From Devosia sp. A16 (lineage in GTDB: Bacteria; Pseudomonadota; Alphaproteobacteria; Rhizobiales; Devosiaceae): a stretch of 64,000 nt of DNA. Made by a program: the position numbers and the translations under genes. Numbering within the stretch: the stretch's first letter is position 1; every line of letters begins with the position of its first letter. The notes below the pieces were generated by a model. The model was not told the origin of the DNA, ran no database searches, and worked only from the letters and a program-made list of their open reading frames with translations. Location: positions 496,001 through 560,000 of the forward strand of contig NZ_CP012945.1 of the NCBI RefSeq assembly GCF_001402915.1, written 5' to 3'. Of the stretch, positions 45,767 to 53,350 are shown piece by piece.

Positions 45767-45987
45767 TCTGGCGGTTTCGCAAACGCGGCGAAGACACTCC
45801 GTCACCCACAACGTACTACATCACGTTTCGGATGCTGACCGGCGCAGGCCGGCTGGAGGCAAGGACGCAGGCCGAGCTCACCCAGCTGCTTGGCGACCTA
45901 CGTCTGTCGGGGGCGAGCGACATAACGATCGTTGATGTCGATGGCAGACTGGTGGCCTTCGATCCTGGCGGCGAACCTGCAAAGTAG
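45763..45987 (+). CDS. Small hypothetical protein, second of a coupled pair
   Basis: A 74-residue protein: basic N-terminus (MIWRFRKRGEDTP) and a beta-rich body (TYYITFRMLTGAG, ASDITIVDVDGRLVAFD). Function unknown. Coupled to the preceding small gene. Convergent with the methyltransferase gene. Confidence 0.6.
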   Translation: MIWRFRKRGEDTPSPTTYYITFRMLTGAGRLEARTQAELTQLLGDLRLSGASDITIVDVDGRLVAFDPGGEPAK

Positions 45988-46192
45988 GGCCACAAGATGT
46001 TAGACTGCCTGCCCGGGACCTTAGAAAAACGGACACCACAGCATCAAGCTTGGTGCCCGTTACCCGTCGCCAGTGTGGTGGACGCGGACGGGCCCTGAAG
46101 TTGTGCATCGGGTGCGGCGATTGATCAACCCTTACTTCGTACTGATAGCGGGTAAATCCGCACGGGGCGATCGGAACTCCTGTTCGCGAAAT

Positions 46193-46210
46193 GTCCGCCA
46201 TTGGCGGACC
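46193..46210. other. Small hairpin in the convergent gap
   Basis: GTCCGCC-att-GGCGGAC around 46193-46210 is a 7-bp perfect stem in the 262-base gap (45988-46249) between convergent genes; possibly part of a transcription end. No U-run. Confidence 0.4.
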
Positions 46211-46249
46211 TCTGCGAACGCTCCAGCGAACCAGCAATCCGCACCACCG

Positions 46250-46810
46250 CTACCGCGATCGCGCGTAACTCGCCCGGAGCCTGGTCGCCTCGAACACGTG
46301 GTAGCCGTCGATCTCATGCACCCGACAGCCGCCGAAAATGGCGCCGAACTTGTTGCGGTACCAGTCGCGACGCTTCGTCACCATCCACATCGTCCCACCC
46401 GGCGCCAGGCGGTTGAATCCCTTCTCGATGAAGTGCTTCGGCACAGAAAAATCCACATGGTAGGGCGGGTTCGAAATGATCTTGGTGAAGCCGCTCTCCC
46501 GCGTACCCCTGAAGCCGTCCGACAATTGCACCGTCACCTCGGGCACGCCGTTGGCATCGGCATTGCGGCGGGCCAGCGCCACGGCCCGCGGGTCGTTGTC
46601 GAGCATGACCACCCGTAGCGGCGAAACATGGTGGGCGGCGAGGATACCCACGAGGCCGTAACCGCAGCCGAGGTCCAGCACCTTGTCGCCGGTCTCAAAG
46701 GTAATCCGCGAGAGCATCGCCAGTGTTCCAAGGTCGGCGCGCTGCGGCGAAAACAGGCCCGGCTCCGTCTGCAGTCGCAGCGCTACTGCGCCGATCGTCA
46801 CGTTTAACAT
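46250..46810 (-). CDS. Class I SAM-dependent methyltransferase (RsmC/RlmG-like domain)
   Basis: A 186-residue methyltransferase. Motif I is VLDLGCGYGLVGILAAHH, acidic loop VVMLDNDPRAVALARRN, and motif IV IISNPPYHVDF (NPPY) marks a base-amino methyltransferase acting on RNA, DNA or protein Gln. It matches the C-terminal catalytic half of RsmC/RlmG enzymes without their N-terminal domain. Start ATG 46810. Confidence 0.9.
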   Translation of the reverse strand: MLNVTIGAVALRLQTEPGLFSPQRADLGTLAMLSRITFETGDKVLDLGCGYGLVGILAAHHVSPLRVVMLDNDPRAVALARRNADANGVPEVTVQLSDGFRGTRESGFTKIISNPPYHVDFSVPKHFIEKGFNRLAPGGTMWMVTKRRDWYRNKFGAIFGGCRVHEIDGYHVFEATRLRASYARSR

Positions 46811-47385
46811 CTCTAATCCCCTCAAATGGCTTTGAGCGGGAGCAGTGTTCCGGGGGAGATGTCGGGGTCGCGCAGCTGCCACGCCGCCTGTCGCGGAACC
46901 CCGCTTGGGCGTGACATTCACTTGCGAAGGAAAAGCTGCACTAGCGCAGCGGCGTGACCCGGACGTCTTGAGAACTCAGTGCATTGCCGGGCATCGAACG
47001 ATGATCGACGGCGACGGCGGCTTGAGCAGCGAGTCCAACCGAGGGAACGATCTGATCCCCGATGGCTTCCGCGCCGAATCCAGGGCGAGCACAAGCGCTC
47101 CCTTGCCTGGTCCATGGCGCTGCCTTTGGGGTCAGTAGGCCGTCATTGTGTCCCTTGGTGCGAGCAATTCGCACCTGGCAAGATGCACGTCTCTCAGCTT
47201 TGCCGCAAGCGGCCGTTGCTGTGACCACCGACAATAACGACAAGCAAGAGCTGTATCGACGGCGCCAATCCCGTGACGCCCGACACGCAACGACTGTCTG
47301 GTGGCCCGCCTCGAGGGCGAAGCGCCCGGTCGTCGAAGCAACAACACGGCCGCTCCCGCGTTGCTGCCGATGGAGGAAACCGGCC
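46811..47385. other. 575-base region without a convincing gene
   Basis: Several overlapping frames exist on both strands, none with start signal plus family features. No obvious repeats. The last ~20 bases (ggaggaaaccggcc) are the ribosome-binding site of the DUF2188 gene. Confidence 0.45.
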
Positions 47386-47631
47386 ATGGCCAAGCAGCAC
47401 CACTTCATCGTCAATCATCGCGACGACATCTGGCAGTACACCTATCGTGGCAGCATCTTTGCGCATTTCAAAACCCGCCAGGAGGCAATCGATGCGGCGA
47501 TCGCCGCCGCCCGCGCCACCAACGAGCAGGAGGTCCAGGTGCTGGTGCAAGATGCCGACATGAAGCAGGAAATGGTCTGGCGCCCCGATGCGCTCGACGA
47601 AACGCCCGAGCCTGGGCCGCTGCAACGGTAG
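47386..47631 (+). CDS. DUF2188-like small protein
   Basis: An 81-residue protein with the DUF2188 pattern: HHFIVNHRDDIWQYTYRGS followed by FKTRQEAIDAAIAAARAT and EVQVLVQDADM. Such proteins are small, cytoplasmic and of unknown role. ATG 47386 is preceded by ggagg (47373-47377). Precedes the quinoprotein cluster but is not clearly part of it. Confidence 0.78.
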   Translation: MAKQHHFIVNHRDDIWQYTYRGSIFAHFKTRQEAIDAAIAAARATNEQEVQVLVQDADMKQEMVWRPDALDETPEPGPLQR

Positions 47632-47712
47632 AGCTTCTGCGTGGCGATGCCCCGCCCACGCGCCATTCGCGTCACCATGCCTCTAAGATGATTAGACGAG
47701 CGCGAGACCCGG

Positions 47713-48735
47713 ATGTTATCAGGCGGCATGATTTCGCCACAGCCTGGCGCCGGCCCAGTTTCGTCCGCCATCGCCATCAGCGTTGACGCGCTCAGCGCGC
47801 GATACGGCGCCAACACCGTGCTCGACAAGGTGAGCCTCGAGGTCCGCCGCGGCTCGAGCTTCGCCCTGCTCGGCCCCAATGGCGCCGGCAAGACCACGCT
47901 GCTCAACATTCTCAGCACCTTGCGCCGGCCCGATGGCGGCAGCGCCCGCGTCGCCGGCGCCGATGTGGTGCGCCAGCAGACCGAGGCGCGCCGTTCGCTC
48001 GGCATGGTGTTCCAGGATTCGAGCCTCGACGATCGGCTGACCGCCTGGGAAAACCTCGAGTTCCATGGCCTCGTCTACGGCATGGCGCCGAGGGACCGCC
48101 GGCAACGCAGCGCCGCGGTGCTGGCGCTGGTCGAACTGGAAGACTGGCGCGACGAGATCGTGCGCAGTTTCTCGGGCGGCATGCGGCGGCGGCTGGAGAT
48201 CGCCCGGGCCCTGCTGCACGAGCCGAAGATCCTGTTCCTCGACGAGCCGACTGCCGGGCTCGACGCCCAGACCCGGGTGCGGATCTGGCGTTATCTCGAT
48301 CAACTGCGCCGCGAGCGCGACCTGACCGTGCTGACTACCACCCACTATATCGAGGAGGTCGAAGGCGCCGATACGATCTGCATCATCGACCACGGCAAGA
48401 TCATTGCCCAAGGCACGCCGGAAGCGCTGAAGGACGAGCATGGCAGCCGCTGGCTGCACCTCACGCCGCGCGACCCGGCGGCGCTCGAGGCGATCCGCGC
48501 CGCGCGCCCCGACGCGCAGCCGCTCGGCGCGTACGGCCTTGCCCTCCCTGCCGATGACGGCGCCATGACCGATGCATTCCTCACCGCGTTCCGCGACCGG
48601 CTGGTCGAGGTCCGCTTCCAGGATCCGACGCTCGAAAGCGTTTTCCTGTCGCTCACCGGCCGGCAGTTGCGCGACCGCGCCGACGACCAGCACAATGCCG
48701 ACAAGGCCGCAGGACGGCGCGGAGGCCGGCGATGA
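47713..48735 (+). CDS. ABC transporter ATP-binding protein of quinoprotein cluster (ABC-2 type)
   Basis: A 340-residue ATPase. Walker A LGPNGAGKTTLLNILSTL, Q-loop VFQDSSLDDRLTAWENLEFH, signature FSGGMRRRLEIARALLHEP, Walker B ILFLDEPTAGLDAQT and H-loop TTHYIEE are intact, followed by the C-terminal domain typical of the DrrA/NodI class. It overlaps the permease gene by ATGA. An ATPase/permease pair of this type accompanies PQQ alcohol dehydrogenase genes in Pseudomonas (ped cluster); role unknown. Start uncertain: ATG 47713 or 47728. Confidence 0.93.
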   Translation: MLSGGMISPQPGAGPVSSAIAISVDALSARYGANTVLDKVSLEVRRGSSFALLGPNGAGKTTLLNILSTLRRPDGGSARVAGADVVRQQTEARRSLGMVFQDSSLDDRLTAWENLEFHGLVYGMAPRDRRQRSAAVLALVELEDWRDEIVRSFSGGMRRRLEIARALLHEPKILFLDEPTAGLDAQTRVRIWRYLDQLRRERDLTVLTTTHYIEEVEGADTICIIDHGKIIAQGTPEALKDEHGSRWLHLTPRDPAALEAIRAARPDAQPLGAYGLALPADDGAMTDAFLTAFRDRLVEVRFQDPTLESVFLSLTGRQLRDRADDQHNADKAAGRRGGRR

Positions 48736-49544
48736 ACGGCGTGGTCATGGCGCTGCGCGGCCTCTACGGCGTCTGGCTGCGAGAGATCACCCGCGCCACG
48801 CGCGACCGCGCGCAGCTCATCGGCGGGGTCAGCCGGCCGCTGATCTGGCTGCTGATCCTTGGCGTCGGGCTCAACCCCTATTTCCGCGGCGAGGTCTATG
48901 GCGAGGTCCGCTTCGTCATCCCCTATACCTACCTGCAGTTCCTGTTCCCGGCAGTGATCGTCCTCAACATCATGTACACCTCGATCCAGTTCGCGGTGTC
49001 GGTGATCTGGGATCGCGAGTTCGGGTTTCTCCGCGAAGTGCTGGTCTCGCCCATGCCGCGCTGGCTGATCCTGCTCGGCAAGGTCTTGGGCGGCGCCACG
49101 GTGGCAACGCTGCATGGCGCGCTGGTGCTGATTCTCGCCCGCTTCGCCGACGTCACGCTCAGCCTCGAGCAGGTGGCGCTGGCCCTCGTGCTGATGTTCG
49201 TCCTCGCCTTCGGGCTCACCAGCTTCGGGGTGATCCTCGCCGGACGGGTGCGCAGCTTCGAAGGGTTCGGGGTGTTCTCCAACACGGTGATCCTGCCGCT
49301 CTATTTCACCTCCTCGTCGATCTTTCCGCTCGATCCGGCGCTGACCCGCGCCCAGCAGGCGGTGACCTATCCCGAATGGCTGGTATTCCTGGTGCAGATC
49401 AACCCGATCACCTATGCGGTCGATGCGCTGCGCGGCGTGCTGATCAACTTCAACCAGTTCGCGCCCGGCTGGGGCATCGGGGTCATCGTCGGCATGGCGG
49501 TACTGTTCTTCATCGTCGCCACCATCGATTTCGCGCGGCAATGA
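48732..49544 (+). CDS. ABC-2 type permease of quinoprotein cluster
   Basis: A 270-residue ABC-2 permease with six predicted helices: WLLILGVGLNPYFRGEVYGE, FLFPAVIVLNIMYTSIQFAV, the conserved cytoplasmic ATTEMPT-like element DREFGFLREVLVSPMPRW, and a late FVLAFGLTSFGVILAG. Starts at ATG 48732 overlapping the ATPase stop; stop overlaps the next gene (ATGA, 49541-49544). Likely exports or inserts a compound connected with the periplasmic oxidation system. Confidence 0.92.
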   Translation: MNGVVMALRGLYGVWLREITRATRDRAQLIGGVSRPLIWLLILGVGLNPYFRGEVYGEVRFVIPYTYLQFLFPAVIVLNIMYTSIQFAVSVIWDREFGFLREVLVSPMPRWLILLGKVLGGATVATLHGALVLILARFADVTLSLEQVALALVLMFVLAFGLTSFGVILAGRVRSFEGFGVFSNTVILPLYFTSSSIFPLDPALTRAQQAVTYPEWLVFLVQINPITYAVDALRGVLINFNQFAPGWGIGVIVGMAVLFFIVATIDFARQ

Positions 49545-50347
49545 GCGCCATCCGCAATCGCTGGATCCGTCCCGCGATCAACCTCGCGGTCGTCGTGGCA
49601 CTGCTGGGTGCCCTCAGCTACCTGCCCCCCGACACCTCGCTGGCCGACCGGCAGAAGACGGGGGTGCTGAAGCTCTGCGTGCCACCGCGCTACCCGCCGC
49701 TGGTCACCGGCGATCCGCAGCAACCCGGCTTCGATATCGAGCTCGCCGCCAGGCTCGCCGAGCGGCTGGGCCTGCGCCTCGCCGTCAACGCGCTGAGTTC
49801 GATCGGTACCGATTTCAATCCGCGCAACTGGTCGCTGACCCGCGCCCAGTGCGACATCATCGCCGGCGGCGTCGCCGACACCGTGCAGACCCGCAGTTTC
49901 CTCCAGACCATTCCCACCCCGATCGAAAGCGGGTGGGTCGGCGTATCGACGACGGAGCGGCTCCCGGCGGCCGGCGGAGCGGTGACGGTGCTGCCGGGAA
50001 CCAGCGGGCTCGACCGGCTGGCGCTGTCGGGCTGGCTCCGCCAGCGGGGGCTGCGGGTGATTCCCGCCCGCTCGCCGCAACATTTCGTCGAGCTCCTGGC
50101 GAGTGGCGGCGCCGAGGCCGGAATCACCGAGCGTTTCCTCACCAGCACCATGGCGCTACCGGCCGGCGCGCGGGCCTTCTGGCTCGACCCCCGGTTCCCG
50201 CCCGTCCGCATGGCGCTCGGCCTGTGGAAGGGCGACCAGACGCTGAAACGCGCCGTGGCCGAAGCCCTTGAGGCGATCGGCGACACAGGCGAGCTCGAGG
50301 CGCTCGAAACCCGCTATCATGTTGAATCCGTTGAAGCGGCGCCCTGA
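49541..50347 (+). CDS. Periplasmic family-3-like binding protein of quinoprotein cluster
   Basis: A 268-residue protein with an N-terminal signal anchor (AINLAVVVALLGALSYL) and a family-3 binding-protein fold: GVLKLCVPPRYPPLVTGDPQ, GFDIELAARLAERLGLRLAV, CDIIAGGVADT. It resembles the group of quinoprotein-dehydrogenase-associated binding proteins. Translationally coupled to the ABC permease. A short gap (192 bases) with a structured leader follows before the cytochrome gene. Confidence 0.88.
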   Translation: MSAIRNRWIRPAINLAVVVALLGALSYLPPDTSLADRQKTGVLKLCVPPRYPPLVTGDPQQPGFDIELAARLAERLGLRLAVNALSSIGTDFNPRNWSLTRAQCDIIAGGVADTVQTRSFLQTIPTPIESGWVGVSTTERLPAAGGAVTVLPGTSGLDRLALSGWLRQRGLRVIPARSPQHFVELLASGGAEAGITERFLTSTMALPAGARAFWLDPRFPPVRMALGLWKGDQTLKRAVAEALEAIGDTGELEALETRYHVESVEAAP

Positions 50348-50456
50348 ACGCACGAGGTCGCCTTTGGTTCCATCACTAAGTTTTGCTTCACTATGACGAA
50401 AGTCTCATGGGCAGCCGAACCGATTACGTATTCGGTGAGATTGAGTGATGCCCGCT

Positions 50457-50506
50457 GACATGTCAGGTCCCATAGACGACGCGCAGCATGGGACTCTTCT
50501 GTCCCA
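50457..50506 (+). promoter_or_regulatory. Structured leader of cytochrome/PQQ dehydrogenase genes
   Basis: A perfect palindrome TGACATGTCA (50457-50466) is followed by two mutually exclusive pairings: GTCCCAT (50468-50474) with ATGGGAC (50489-50495), or GGGAC (50491-50495) with GTCCC (50502-50506). They lie 34-80 bases upstream of ATG 50540. The palindrome suits a dimeric regulator, the alternative stems suit an RNA switch; both are inference. Confidence 0.45.
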
Positions 50507-50539
50507 CCCGGCGCGCCAGCCCATTCTCGGGAGTCGAAA

Positions 50540-51157
50540 ATGCCCCTAAAGCTTACCTACCTCGCGGCCGTCGCGCTGACCGCCGCGTTGTCCGGCGGCA
50601 CGGCCAATGCGGCGGGTTTTACCGCCGACCAGGCCGCCGCCGGCCAGACCGCCTACAACTCCAACTGCGCCCAGTGTCACGGCAAGCAGCTCGAAGGTCC
50701 GGATGCCCCGGGTCTGGCGGGCCCCGACGTGATGCAGAACTGGGCCACCGCCGGTGGACTGTTCGATTTCATCCACGTGGCCATGCCGCCTTCGGCGCCG
50801 GGCCAGCTCGGCGATGAGACCTATCTCAACATCATTGCCTACATCATGCAGTTCAACGGCGCCCAGCCGGGTGACGAACCGCTGACCGCCGACCCCGACA
50901 AGCTCGCCGCCATCTCGCTGCCTGAGGAAACCAAGGCAGGCGCGACCGCGGCGGCTCCGGCAACCAAAGCGGCGGCCGCCGCCACCACTGCCGAGGCGGC
51001 GCCGGCTGTTCCCCAGGCCTTCACCTGGGGCAAGCAGCTGCCCGGCGGTCCGGCCCCGGGCGCAGCGGCGGCTCCCGCCGCGACCACTCCCGCAGTTCCG
51101 CAGGCGTACACCTGGGGCAAGACGCTCCCCACCGTCGCCGCGCCCGCTGCCAACTGA
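50540..51157 (+). CDS. Periplasmic c-type cytochrome with Ala/Pro-rich tail
   Basis: A 205-residue secreted monohaem cytochrome. Signal peptide (LTYLAAVALTAALSGGTANA), haem-binding NCAQCH (Cys43, Cys46, His47), axial Met82 in VAMPPSAPG and QLGDETYLNIIAYIM are typical of electron acceptors for PQQ dehydrogenases. After residue ~118 there is a long Ala/Pro/Thr-rich tail with two near-identical segments, VPQAFTWGKQLP (from 157) and VPQAYTWGKTLP (from 186). Encoded 42 bases ahead of the PQQ enzyme, so probably its electron acceptor. Confidence 0.94.
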   Translation: MPLKLTYLAAVALTAALSGGTANAAGFTADQAAAGQTAYNSNCAQCHGKQLEGPDAPGLAGPDVMQNWATAGGLFDFIHVAMPPSAPGQLGDETYLNIIAYIMQFNGAQPGDEPLTADPDKLAAISLPEETKAGATAAAPATKAAAAATTAEAAPAVPQAFTWGKQLPGGPAPGAAAAPAATTPAVPQAYTWGKTLPTVAAPAAN

Positions 51158-51199
51158 ATTATCTGGCGCACTGATGTGTGCCGCTTTTAGGAGGTCTCG

Positions 51200-53026
51200 A
51201 TGAAAATCGAACTTTTGAAGTCCATGTTGGTCGCGACGACCGCATTGGCATTGTTTGCCGGCCCTGCCCTGGCACAGAATGCGGCGGCGCCCGCCGCGGC
51301 GGCCCCTGCCGCCGATGCGGCGGCGGCAACGCCCGCTCCCGAGGCGACCAAGAATTACGTCCCGGTCACCGACGACATGCTGGCCAACCCGCCCAAGGAA
51401 GAGTGGTTGATGTTCCGCGGGAACTACAACAACCAGGGCTACAGCCAGCTCGACCTGATCAACAAGGATACGGTGGGCAAGCTGCAGCTCGCCTGGGCCT
51501 GGCCGATGGCCGAGGCCGGCATCCAGGAAACCGCGCCGCTCGTGCATGACGGCATCATGTTCCTGCAGACCAACAACAACATCGTCGAGGCGCTCAACGC
51601 CAAGACCGGTGATCTGGTCTGGCAGTATCGTCCGACCCTGACCGAGCTGCCCAGTTCCTGGAGCTACCAGATCAACCAGGCGCGCCGGCAGAAGAACTCG
51701 ATCGCGCTCTATGAAGACAAGGTCATCCTCACCACCGTCGACGCCAAGATCGTCGTGCTCAATGCCAAGGACGGCAAGCCGGTGTGGGAGAAGCAGGTCC
51801 TCGATACCCAGAAGGGCTACAGCTACACCGTCGGTCCGCTGATCGCCGACGGCAAGATCATCTCCGCCATTTCCGGCTGCTCGATCGCCGGCACCGCCGG
51901 CGGCTGCTACATCATGGCGCACGACGTCAACACCGGTGAGGAACTGTGGCGCTTCAACACCATCGACGACCCCAACAACCCCAAGCAGGGCGAGAGCTGG
52001 GGCGACGTGCCGCCGGAAAACCGCTGGGGCGGCACGCCCTGGACCACCGGCGCCTATGACCCGGCGACCAAGACCACGTTCTGGGGCATCGGCATGCCCG
52101 GCCCCTATTCCGAGCTGATCCGCGGTTCGGGCGACGGCAGCGTGCTCTACACCAACTCGACGCTCGCCATCGACGTCGAGACCGGCAAGCTCAAGTGGTA
52201 CTACCAGCACCTGCCGCGCGACAACTGGGACCTCGACAGCCCGTTCGAGCGCATCCTGGTCGACCAGGAAGTCGACGGCAAGACGCAGCACCTGCTGATC
52301 ACCGCGGCCGGCAAGAACGGCATCGTCTTCGCGCTCGATCGCGATACCGGCAAGTATCTGTGGCACAAGGATACGGTGAAGCAGAACGTGGTGACCGGCG
52401 TCGATGCCGACGGCACCGTGCAGGTCAACACCGACCTCATCTCCAAGGCGGTCGGCGAAGAGCACCTGATCTGCGCCTCGGTGTCGGGTGGCAAGCTCTG
52501 GATGACCGGCTCCTACAGCCCGCTCACCAAGGCCTATTACGTGCCGCTGACCGAAGCCTGCAACACCGTGGCCCCGACCCAGGTCGAGTTCACCGCCGGC
52601 AACGCGGTGGGCGCGGTCAAGTTCGGCCCGCGCGTGCTGCCTGAAGGCATCACCGAGGCCGGCCTGCTCGACGCGGTCGACATCAACGCGACCCAGGGCG
52701 ACCACAAGTGGCAGTACCGCAGCCGTCCGTCGATGACCTCGTCGGTGCTGGCGACCGCCGGTGGCCTGGTGTTCGGCGGCGACGCCGCCCGCAACATCAA
52801 CGCCTGGGATCAGGAGACCGGCAAGGTCGTCTGGTCGCAGCGCCTCAACGCCCCGATCGGTGGCTATCCGTCGACCTACGAGATCGACGGCGAGCAGTAC
52901 CTCGTGGTGCCGACGGGCTACTCGAACGCCGCCAGCTCGATCTCCTCGGCCTTCCCGGAGATCCCGCTGCCGACCGGCTCGGGCAACTCGATCTTCGTCT
53001 TCAAGCTGCCCAAGTCGGCCAGCTGA
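51200..53026 (+). CDS. PQQ-dependent alcohol dehydrogenase, methanol/ethanol family, lanthanide-type D-x-D
   Basis: A 608-residue periplasmic quinoprotein. Signal peptide ends at GPALA-QNAAA; a low-complexity Ala/Pro stretch precedes the eight-bladed propeller (repeats such as ALNAKTGDLVWQYRP, NINAWDQETGKVVW). The catalytic base is Asp344 and the residue two on is Asp346 (RDNWDLDSPFE); Asp at that +2 position marks lanthanide-using enzymes of XoxF/PedH/ExaF groups, whereas calcium enzymes of the MxaF type have Ala. The usual vicinal Cys pair is absent; Cys227 and Cys236 lie in SGCSIAGTAGGCY instead. Strong ribosome-binding site aggaggt. Devosia DepA, the mycotoxin-oxidising enzyme, is of this broad family, but identity cannot be decided by eye. 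Confidence 0.95.
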   Translation: MKIELLKSMLVATTALALFAGPALAQNAAAPAAAAPAADAAAATPAPEATKNYVPVTDDMLANPPKEEWLMFRGNYNNQGYSQLDLINKDTVGKLQLAWAWPMAEAGIQETAPLVHDGIMFLQTNNNIVEALNAKTGDLVWQYRPTLTELPSSWSYQINQARRQKNSIALYEDKVILTTVDAKIVVLNAKDGKPVWEKQVLDTQKGYSYTVGPLIADGKIISAISGCSIAGTAGGCYIMAHDVNTGEELWRFNTIDDPNNPKQGESWGDVPPENRWGGTPWTTGAYDPATKTTFWGIGMPGPYSELIRGSGDGSVLYTNSTLAIDVETGKLKWYYQHLPRDNWDLDSPFERILVDQEVDGKTQHLLITAAGKNGIVFALDRDTGKYLWHKDTVKQNVVTGVDADGTVQVNTDLISKAVGEEHLICASVSGGKLWMTGSYSPLTKAYYVPLTEACNTVAPTQVEFTAGNAVGAVKFGPRVLPEGITEAGLLDAVDINATQGDHKWQYRSRPSMTSSVLATAGGLVFGGDAARNINAWDQETGKVVWSQRLNAPIGGYPSTYEIDGEQYLVVPTGYSNAASSISSAFPEIPLPTGSGNSIFVFKLPKSAS

Positions 53027-53049
53027 GTGAGCCGATCTGAGCGACTGGG

Positions 53050-53078
53050 AAAGGGGCCGCCGGCCCCTTTCTTTTTTG
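53050..53078 (+). terminator. Rho-independent terminator after PQQ dehydrogenase gene
   Basis: aaaggggccgccggcccctt (stem GGGGCC-g-ccGGCCCC, 53051-53069) followed by tcttttttgg. Located 25 bases after the stop. Confidence 0.9.
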
Positions 53079-53141
53079 GATCCCACCGGCGACGCAGCGC
53101 CCATAGGTGAGAATGCCACCAGAAAGCGCCTCAAGCTCGGT

Positions 53142-53233
53142 GTCATTCCCGCGAAAGCGGGGACCTCCGTTTGCGATCATGCCGAAGGCCAAGAGAAACA
53201 GAGGTTCCCGCTTTCTCGGGAATGACCCGGTGG
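53142..53233. repeat. Palindromic repeat family B, copy B2
   Basis: Same arms as B1 (gtcattcccgcgaaagcggg and cccgctttctcgggaatgac). It separates the PQQ dehydrogenase terminator from the binding-protein gene. Confidence 0.88.
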
Positions 53234-53350
53234 ATGGGGCGCGGCCATGACTTGGCGCACAGGCCGATGGCGGTCGAGACGCCCTGCTTCGCCGTTGGCG
53301 ACCCGGTGAAGTGCTTTCGCATTTCAAACGAAATGCTCGAGGAGACGACT

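Noticed and set aside
46845-47138. 97-codon plus-strand frame in the 46.8-47.4 kb gap
   Set aside because: No start signal, no family, overlaps other random frames; considered non-coding.
50546-53146. 866-codon minus-strand open frame opposite the cytochrome and PQQ dehydrogenase genes
   Set aside because: High-GC codon bias makes the antisense frame stop-free. The protein is low-complexity (Arg/Gly/Asp/Val-rich) with no domain, and the plus strand has clear family genes.
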